In this document: positions 58,600 to 64,000 of the stretch, in pieces
Layout: each line of letters starts with the position of its first letter
Numbering within the stretch: the stretch's first letter is position 1
Source of the DNA: Acuticoccus sp039034015
Lineage (GTDB): Bacteria; Pseudomonadota; Alphaproteobacteria; Rhizobiales; Amorphaceae
Length of the DNA stretch: 64,000 nt
Direction: 5' to 3'
Assembly: GCA_039034015.1 (NCBI GenBank)
Contig: JBCCBM010000002.1
Location: 310,001-374,000 of the forward strand
Made by a program: the position numbers and the translations under genes
The notes under the pieces: generated by a model
Databases searched by the model: none
Told to the model about the DNA's origin: nothing
Seen by the model: only the letters and a program-made list of their open reading frames with translations

Positions 58600-59445
58600 A
58601 TGTCGCGCTTCACTTGGGTGCCTGTTTTGTGCGCAACAGCACTCCTGCTCGCTGGCTGCCAAAGCGCTGGCATCGTGGGCGTTTCAGCGCCAGCGGCGTC
58701 AAGTTGCCTCGACCCGTCGGGCGTCGCCGATCCTGACATTCGCCGCGCGTCGGCCCGCATTTCAGCCGCCAACCACTGCGTCACCACCCGCGCCTTCACC
58801 GCCGGCGGGCGCACCTGGACCGTCTTTGACATCGACAGCCGGCGGCGCGGCCCCCTCCACGTGGGGCCCCATGATGATGAAAACGCCTCGCTCCCCATCG
58901 CGCTTTATGCGCTCGACCGGCTCGGCGGGCGCGCGGTGGTGGTGGAGGCGGGCGATCGCCGCTTTTTCCAGGGCGTTGACCCGAACCGGCATTTTTCCAA
59001 CGGCCGGGCGAGCGCGGCCCGCTGCGCCGGCGGCGCCCCTGACCCGGCCTTTGCGGGCAACATGCTAAAAGGCGGCGGGCGCCCCATCATCGCCTACCAC
59101 ACCAACGACAACGGCTATGCCGGCGGCGGCGGATCGGGCACCATCTCAATCCGGCGGGCAACGGCAACCTTAAAACCCTTCCCGGCGCGGGGGGATGAGG
59201 ACAATCTCATCCTGGTCGCCGGCCGGTCCGAGACGCCGGGCGGCGGGACACGGCGCACCATCGATGCGCTGAATGCGGCCGGCGTCCACGTGGTTTATGA
59301 GGTGGTGAGCGCGGCGCGGGACGATTGCTCGCTCTCCAATCATCTCATCCTCGGCGGCGGCCCGCGCTACTTTAACATTGAGGTGCAGCACGGCGCCGTG
59401 TCCGCGGGTGAGCGCATGGTGGATGCCCTCCAAGGGGTGTTGTGA
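58600..59445 (+). CDS. M14-like metallopeptidase lipoprotein (copy B)
   Basis: 281 residues with a lipobox LLAGC (Cys20), so it should be membrane-anchored. The catalytic domain carries the same ordered motifs as copy A: HDDE (His91-Glu94), DPNRHF (127-132), AYHTND (His167), DDCSLSNH and YFNIEVQHG (Glu261). These match the HxxE, Asn-Arg, third His and catalytic Glu of M14 carboxypeptidases. It lacks the 270-residue N-terminal region of copy A. A GGGGG ribosome-binding site supports ATG 58600. It ends in TGA directly followed by the GTG of the next gene in the same frame. Confidence 0.75.
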   Translation: MSRFTWVPVLCATALLLAGCQSAGIVGVSAPAASSCLDPSGVADPDIRRASARISAANHCVTTRAFTAGGRTWTVFDIDSRRRGPLHVGPHDDENASLPIALYALDRLGGRAVVVEAGDRRFFQGVDPNRHFSNGRASAARCAGGAPDPAFAGNMLKGGGRPIIAYHTNDNGYAGGGGSGTISIRRATATLKPFPARGDEDNLILVAGRSETPGGGTRRTIDALNAAGVHVVYEVVSAARDDCSLSNHLILGGGPRYFNIEVQHGAVSAGERMVDALQGVL

Positions 59446-60882
59446 GTGCGCGGGCGCTATTGGTCGGACGATGCGGCCAAAACCTTTGCCGCCCAGTTTG
59501 ACGACGGCGTCTATTCGTCCGCCTTTCGCGACCGGGTGGCCGATGCGCTGATCCGCGGCTGGCCGCCCAACCGCGACAAGCCCCTTTGGAGCCTTGTCTA
59601 CACCACCGCCGCTCTCGCCGATGGCGCCCGCCTTGCCGGCCGCACGCGCGAGGCGGACGGTTTTTTGGCCCTGCGCCCCGACACACCGGCGCTCTCCGCC
59701 TTCCTGCGCCAGCTTGCCGACGCGCGGCCCGACCATGCGACGCCCCACGAGGGCGCCATCATGCTGACGCTGCCCGATGGCCGGCTGAAGGTGGACCGCC
59801 ATCGGCTCCATGTCTTGCGCAAAATCACGGAGTTTTTGTGCGCGGCCGAGGAGGGGGCGCTCGCCGGCGATGTCCTCTCGATCTTGCGCGATGTGGCAGC
59901 GGCGGGCCTGTCGGACGGCGCGCTGTTGCGCGAGCGCTCCAACACCCTCGCGCGGCTGTTTTACGCCTACCGCGCAAAACACTTTGTGGAGGGGCGCGCA
60001 AACTCCGCCTTTGACCTGGTGCGGCGCGTGATGGCGGCGGCCGACCACCGCGATGTTCATGATGCCGACCTCCTCGCCGTGTGGGATGCGGGGGTCGAGA
60101 GCGGGCTTTTGCGCACTTACCGCGCCGCCGTCACCGCCGCGGTCGCCTTCATGGCCGAGCGGGACGAGCTTTTGTCCCGCCGCAGCGTTGAGGGGGCCGC
60201 GTCCTACGATGAGCCGGCGCGGCAAAACACCATTGGCGCGGCGGTGGAGGCCGCCCACGCGCTGTCGGCCGATGCGGGGGAGACGGGGACGCTCGACCTT
60301 GAGGCGATCGGCGCGTCGTCCATGCGGTTTTTCACCAAACAAGAGCTTAGCGCCATCGGGCTTTATCTGAGCGCGCTTGCCGGGGTGGAGCGCTTGCCCC
60401 GGACGCTCGCGCGGCTTCAAGCGTTCCACCCGATCCAGTCTGGGCTCTCCACCTACTTGCGAAAGGGAATTGGCGCCCCCATCGCGGCGCGCGTGACGTG
60501 TGAGGAGGCCATGGGGTATTTGGCGCAAATGGACATGACCGACGCGTTGGCGGCCAAGACGCAGATGTGGCTTGACGCGGCCGCGGCCCTTCTCGTCCCC
60601 CCGGCGGATGATGGGGTGGTGAGCTTTGCGCAGGCGCGGGGGGAGCGGATGCTCGCCCGCTCCCGCGCCAAGGGCCTGCAGCGCCCCCGCGCAGTGCTTG
60701 CGGAAGAGATGCGCGACAGCGTTCAAGCGCTCACCGCCCTTGCCGCGCAGCTTGCCGCCGTGCGCGGCGCCCTCGGGGCGATCCCCGCGCCAGACGCTGC
60801 CTTTTGCGAAGACCGTGCGCTGTTTTCCGAGCGCTTTTCCGCCATCTACCTCAACGCGGAGGCGGACGATGATGGCCTCTGA
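59446..60882 (+). CDS. Unknown cytoplasmic protein, island B
   Basis: 478 residues, mostly helical and rich in Ala/Leu/Arg, without signal peptide. The start MRGRYWSDDAAKTFAAQFDD and blocks such as ARLFYAYRAKHF and SGLSTYLRKGIGAPI are not recognised. The GTG start immediately follows the TGA of the upstream lipoprotein gene, and AAGGGG lies at ribosome-binding distance. Being in the same frame, the two would fuse if the stop were read through. Its 3' end overlaps the next gene by 14 nt. It may be the cytoplasmic component of the island B system. Confidence 0.65.
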   Translation: MRGRYWSDDAAKTFAAQFDDGVYSSAFRDRVADALIRGWPPNRDKPLWSLVYTTAALADGARLAGRTREADGFLALRPDTPALSAFLRQLADARPDHATPHEGAIMLTLPDGRLKVDRHRLHVLRKITEFLCAAEEGALAGDVLSILRDVAAAGLSDGALLRERSNTLARLFYAYRAKHFVEGRANSAFDLVRRVMAAADHRDVHDADLLAVWDAGVESGLLRTYRAAVTAAVAFMAERDELLSRRSVEGAASYDEPARQNTIGAAVEAAHALSADAGETGTLDLEAIGASSMRFFTKQELSAIGLYLSALAGVERLPRTLARLQAFHPIQSGLSTYLRKGIGAPIAARVTCEEAMGYLAQMDMTDALAAKTQMWLDAAAALLVPPADDGVVSFAQARGERMLARSRAKGLQRPRAVLAEEMRDSVQALTALAAQLAAVRGALGAIPAPDAAFCEDRALFSERFSAIYLNAEADDDGL

Positions 60883-61354
60883 CGACCCCTTGAGGGACGG
60901 ATTTGTGGACCGCCTGGCGGCATCGACCCTCTCCGCGTCCGACGCGCCCGGCGGCCTCTCCACCGCCGCAGCGCTCGCCAAAATTCGCGCCGACGACCTT
61001 GGCGACGTGGTGCCGGTGGGGCTCTTGCGCCTTTATCGCGCGGTGCGGGCGGCGGAGGCCCTTGGCCATTCGCCGGCCGCCCGGGCAGCGGCCAGCGATG
61101 AGACGATGACCCGCGCCGTCGGCCCCTATGCGGTGACGGTGACGATTGCGGGCACCGTCGCCATCATTTTGGTGGCGCTCGGCGGGGCGCCCGAACCCTC
61201 GCGCCTAGAAGTTTTGACGCAGGCCGGTGAGCGGCTCGCTGTGCCGCTCGAGGCGGCCGCCGGCGGAGAGAGCGAAACGCTCATCCCCGCCGCGAAAGAC
61301 GCGCGCAGCCGGCGCATGCTCACCGACCCCACCGCGAGCTTTTACTTGTTTTAG
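60869..61354 (+). CDS. Single-pass membrane protein of unknown function, island B
   Basis: 161 residues: a polar N-terminal domain (1-90), one transmembrane helix (about 92-110, YAVTVTIAGTVAIILVALGG) and a periplasmic tail. A GGAGG ribosome-binding site precedes two ATGs (60869, 60872). The 14-nt overlap with the upstream gene indicates coupling. The topology resembles the Lon-like protein of island A (cytoplasmic domain, one helix, periplasmic domain) although no sequence similarity is obvious. The stop is followed directly by the 28-bp tandem repeats. Confidence 0.65.
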   Translation: MMASDDPLRDGFVDRLAASTLSASDAPGGLSTAAALAKIRADDLGDVVPVGLLRLYRAVRAAEALGHSPAARAAASDETMTRAVGPYAVTVTIAGTVAIILVALGGAPEPSRLEVLTQAGERLAVPLEAAAGGESETLIPAAKDARSRRMLTDPTASFYLF

Positions 61355-61520
61355 TGCGCTGATCTGCACCCTCTTGTTAGTTCGCGTGGACCTGCACACT
61401 CTTGTTATTGCGCGTGGACCTGCACGCTCTTGTTATTGCGCGTGGACCTGCACGCTCTTGTTATTGCGCGTGGACCTGCACGCTCTTGTTATTGCGCGTG
61501 GACCTGCACGCGTTCGCCAA
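61355..61520. repeat. Tandem 28-bp repeats between convergent genes
   Basis: Head-to-tail units: a degenerate first copy (61355-61380, 26 bp), a near copy (61381-61408), three identical copies (61409-61436, 61437-61464, 61465-61492) and a last copy from 61493 whose end diverges inside the ATP-grasp gene. Each unit contains gcgtg-gacctg-cacgc, a 5-bp hairpin. On the minus strand each unit repeats the last codons of the ATP-grasp gene, VQVHAQ and the stop. No spacers are present, so it is not a CRISPR array. It may act as a multi-hairpin terminator. Confidence 0.9.
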
Positions 61521-62709
61521 TGTCGTTCATGATGGCGCGGAGGTGATCGTAGTCGGGGTGGCGCACGCGAACCCACGCGTTGGCCATATAGCCGGCCTCA
61601 ACGCCTTGGGTGGCGGTGCCGGGGTCGGGGAAATGGTGCTGGACGATGTTGTCGCCGTATTGTTGGAAGACGCCGTCCGCGCCGCTGTAGCCGGAGATTG
61701 TGCCGTCCTTGTCGGGGCGCAGCGCGATGATGCCGCAGGAGAATTCGCGGGAGGGGGCACGGTCGGTGCGGTGGTGGCAGACGGCGAGCGCCCACTCGCG
61801 GTAAAGGTCGAAGGTGTTGGCGTGGCAGTAGGAATCCCACTGGCCAACGCCGGGCGGGCGGCAGCCGATCTCTGAGAATTTGAGGCCTTTTGGGCCGAAA
61901 AACCACTCCATGTGGGTGGCGGCCGTCCAGATGCCGAGGGCGTCCACCACGCGGCGACCCATCTCGCGCACGTCCTCGTAGGCCTCAGAGTCCATGCGGT
62001 TGGTGGCGATGATTTGGGGCGAGATCCAGCGCGTGCGCATCGCCTCCAAGACGTTGGGGAAGTAATGGCTGATGAAATCGTGGTGGATCCGGCCTTCCAC
62101 GGTCAGCGTGTCATAGAACCCTTCGTGGCCCTCGATGAATTCTTCGATCGCGACGGGGGCGCCATCGGCAAGCCCGCATTCGCCGCCAACGGCCTCCAGC
62201 TCGCCAGGATTGTTGGCGCGAAAGGTGCCCTTTGCGCCGGCGGCCGCCCGGGGTTTGAGGATCACCGGGTAGCCAAAGGTCTTGGCAAAGTCGCGCGCCT
62301 CTTCCATGGAGGTGATGCCGGCGGAGGCGGCGGTGGGGACGCCCGCCTGGCGCAACACCTCTTTCATGGCCACCTTGTCGCGGCACAGGTACGCGGTGCG
62401 GGAGGTGATGCCGGGAATGTGGGTGCGCTCGCGAACGTGGGCGGCGGGCAGGATGTGGGCCTCAACGGTCGCCTCCAGCCGGTCCACCCAAAAATTTTTC
62501 TGCGCCTCGCGGACGGCCCACTCGAGGGCACCCTCGTCGGTGACGGAGGCGATCTGTTGGTAGCCGGACAGCCAACCGCGCACGTCAGCATCCAGCCACT
62601 CGTAGGGGCGCTCGCCGACGCCGTAGACGTTTGCGCCAATGGCCTTCAGCGCCCGCACGAACTCGCGCTGGTTGCTGGGGAAGGCGGGTTCGATGAGAAG
62701 GATGTTCAC
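61489..62709 (-). CDS. ATP-grasp domain protein (carboxylate-amine ligase-like)
   Basis: 406 residues. The N-terminal Rossmann-like part starts MNILLIEPAFPSNQREFVRA. The ATP-grasp core has CRDKVAMKEVLRQAGVPTA, YPVILKPRAAAGAKGT (ATP-binding Lys), VAIEEFIEG and HMEWFFGPKGLKFSEIGCRPPG (Mg-binding Glu/Arg). It joins a carboxylate to an amine or thiol with ATP; the substrate is unknown. The stop is inside the tandem repeat. It follows a CpxP/Spy-like gene (22 nt) and the esterase-like gene at the window edge, all on the minus strand. Confidence 0.85.
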   Translation of the reverse strand: MNILLIEPAFPSNQREFVRALKAIGANVYGVGERPYEWLDADVRGWLSGYQQIASVTDEGALEWAVREAQKNFWVDRLEATVEAHILPAAHVRERTHIPGITSRTAYLCRDKVAMKEVLRQAGVPTAASAGITSMEEARDFAKTFGYPVILKPRAAAGAKGTFRANNPGELEAVGGECGLADGAPVAIEEFIEGHEGFYDTLTVEGRIHHDFISHYFPNVLEAMRTRWISPQIIATNRMDSEAYEDVREMGRRVVDALGIWTAATHMEWFFGPKGLKFSEIGCRPPGVGQWDSYCHANTFDLYREWALAVCHHRTDRAPSREFSCGIIALRPDKDGTISGYSGADGVFQQYGDNIVQHHFPDPGTATQGVEAGYMANAWVRVRHPDYDHLRAIMNDIGERVQVHAQ

Positions 62710-62731
62710 AAGAAAACTTTCGCGTCCTCAA

Positions 62732-63259
62732 TCAGTGGTGCGAAGGGTGGTGGGTTGCATCGGCGTAGCCGCGGGCGCGCGCATAAAGCATCCGCTGGTG
62801 GCGCGTCAAAAGCGGGGCGGTCTTGAGATGTGCGTTGAGGTGGACCGCGCGCAGCTGCGCCTCGATCCGCGCCGCTTTCTGGGTGGCGGCGGACACGGCG
62901 CTTGGCTGGGCATCACCGTCGAACAAATCGTCGAGGGACACCTCCGCGGCGATCAGCGCTTCACCGAGGGGGATCGCCTTGGCCAGCATCCCCTGGCGAA
63001 TGGCGCGCACATCTTCCACCACATCCGGCGAAAGGCGCAGCGTTTGGGCAAGCTCCAAAACGTGAAGGGGTCCCGGCCAGCCGTTCAATTCGGCACTCAG
63101 CGCATAGCCCAGACCCTCGCCCCGGCGAAGTGCCTCGATCCGCGATGCGGGAAGCGCGGCAATGGCTTGTTCGTGGGCTCCGGCGTAGGGGGCGGTCTCC
63201 TGCGCGCACGCGCCCGCGGCGGACCATGCCAACAACGCGGCGATGATGATCAGCTTCAT
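62732..63259 (-). CDS. Periplasmic CpxP/Spy-like protein (heavy-metal resistance family)
   Basis: 175 residues with a signal peptide ending GACAQ. The mature protein is all-helical: GEGLGYALSAELNGWPGPLHVLELA, then LRLSPDVVEDVRAI, and a C-terminal LTRHQRMLYARARGY, matching the LTxxQ layout of Spy/CpxP and metal-sensor relatives. Spy-type proteins act as periplasmic chaperones. The C-terminus ends DATHHPSHH, a His-rich tail that could bind metal. ATG 63259 is set by the signal peptide. Lies between the esterase-like and ATP-grasp genes. Confidence 0.75.
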   Translation of the reverse strand: MKLIIIAALLAWSAAGACAQETAPYAGAHEQAIAALPASRIEALRRGEGLGYALSAELNGWPGPLHVLELAQTLRLSPDVVEDVRAIRQGMLAKAIPLGEALIAAEVSLDDLFDGDAQPSAVSAATQKAARIEAQLRAVHLNAHLKTAPLLTRHQRMLYARARGYADATHHPSHH

Positions 63260-63285
63260 TGTGTCCCCCTTTGCGCCGGCGCCGC

Positions 63286-64000
63286 TCACCGCGTCAGCTC
63301 GTCAAGATAAAGTGGAAGCATTTTGCGCCATGTGGGCCAGTCATGGTCCCACTCGGGGCCCCACGGGTCGATGCGGTTGGGGACGCCCTTTGCGCCAAGG
63401 ACGCCGCCAAGGCGCCAGGCTTCGTCCGGATTTTCCCAACGGCCCTGACCGTAGGCCATCAAAATGAAGCGGCTGCGGAGCTTGTCGAGGAGCGGGCCAT
63501 CAAGGTTGGGCACGAAGGCGAGGGGGGAGGCGAAGTAAAAATCGCCGACGCCGCGGAAGCCGAGCAAGGTTTCAAGGTCGTAGGTGCCGCTCATGCCGAT
63601 GGCGGCTTTGAACGCCCATGGGTAGCGGCAGGTGACCGCGGTTGCCTTGAAGGCGCCGATGGAGGCGCCGGCGGCGATGACTTCGATTTCATCGGAATGG
63701 CAGTCATTGCGGATGGCGGGGACGACCTCGTGGGCGATAAATTCTTCAAACCCGTTGAGGAGCCAGCAGCGGTGTTCTTCAGAGCCCCATTTGGCCGCGA
63801 GGGCGCGGCCGGCGATGGAGTCGATCGAATAGACCTTGATGCGCCCCGCATCGATGAGCGGCGCCAGTGCGCCAATCATGTGCATGCGTTCCACCTCTTC
63901 CGCATCGCCGCCAGCGGTGGGGAAGAGGAGCACCGGCTGCCCGTAATGCCCCCAGCGAACCAGGTTGATGTGGTGGTCGACCCGGGGGGAATACCAGCTA
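63286..64000 (-). CDS. Esterase-like alpha/beta hydrolase (5' end outside window)
   Basis: At least 237 residues; the frame is still open at the right edge, so the start is missing. The nucleophile elbow is GASIGAF (GxSxG) preceded by strand IEVIAAG. YPWAFKAAIGMSGTYDLETLLG and a C-terminal HDWPTWRKMLPLYLDEL (catalytic His) match the small esterases of the COG4947 type. VLLFPTAGGDAEE near the window edge is the oxyanion-loop strand. It leads an apparent operon with a Spy-like protein and an ATP-grasp ligase. Confidence 0.8.
   Translation of the reverse strand, partial: SWYSPRVDHHINLVRWGHYGQPVLLFPTAGGDAEEVERMHMIGALAPLIDAGRIKVYSIDSIAGRALAAKWGSEEHRCWLLNGFEEFIAHEVVPAIRNDCHSDEIEVIAAGASIGAFKATAVTCRYPWAFKAAIGMSGTYDLETLLGFRGVGDFYFASPLAFVPNLDGPLLDKLRSRFILMAYGQGRWENPDEAWRLGGVLGAKGVPNRIDPWGPEWDHDWPTWRKMLPLYLDELTR

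Noticed and set aside
61355..61520. CRISPR array
   Set aside because: The 28-bp units are directly adjacent with no spacers, and no cas genes are nearby.
61227..61532. Plus-strand ORFs reading through the tandem repeats
   Set aside because: The repetitive product is an effect of the DNA repeat; no ribosome-binding site or sensible start, and it overlaps the stop of the real membrane-protein gene.

Overview
The window is a GC-rich chromosomal stretch of an alphaproteobacterium, most likely of the Hyphomicrobiales (Rhizobiales) type. The evidence is the gene content: topA-rnr-DUF983-NUDIX-rpmG, a DivK-type receiver, DUF3572 next to a dinB with an N-terminal zinc-finger-like CxxC pair, alphaproteobacterial SspB, and L25/Pth/YchF in a row. 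No tRNA, rRNA, phage, IS element or CRISPR array was found. Assignments rest on reading motifs and gene order by eye; no database search was possible.

Layout. 1-2044: end of tcuA and all of tcuB (tricarballylate oxidation), then a structured 303-bp gap. 2348-9175: a pirin/DUF1932-dehydrogenase pair, a CUT2-type sugar ABC transporter (SBP, permease, ATPase) and a divergent LuxR-type regulator. 9392-22854: accessory island A, an eight-gene operon of envelope proteins (M14-like peptidase, L,D-transpeptidase, DUF4384-like, Lon-like membrane protein, small secreted protein, trypsin-like protease, OmpA, secreted unknown). It diverges from a giant secreted caspase-like protease, which is followed by a secreted NagZ-type glycosidase. 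22934-47964: mostly housekeeping (ABC exporter, thiolase, ychF, pth, rplY, RND pump, parE, thioredoxin-like, MBL, mgsA, sspB, topA, rnr, DUF983, NUDIX, MFS, rpmG, divK, DUF3572, dinB). 47961-53130: a tightly overlapping five-gene phospho-signalling operon (FHA, FHA fused to a flavoprotein, membrane protein, TauE/SafE, PP2C). 53190-55598: a glycerol-1-phosphate-dehydrogenase-like enzyme and an unknown protein. 55638-61354: accessory island B, a second caspase-like protease diverging from a lipoprotein paralogue of the M14-like peptidase, followed by two unknown genes. 61355-64000: a 28-bp tandem repeat, then an ATP-grasp ligase, a CpxP/Spy-like protein and a partial esterase.

Main message. The same divergent pair, a caspase-like protease with an EF-hand-like loop and a secreted M14-like peptidase with HxxE, DPNR, H and E residues in order, occurs twice about 34 kb apart in opposite orientation. 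In island A it is tied to peptidoglycan-active and proteolytic envelope proteins, three of which carry a shared short peptide motif. I infer an envelope-located proteolytic surveillance or remodelling system. The FHA/flavoprotein/TauE/PP2C operon is a second candidate for an undescribed system.
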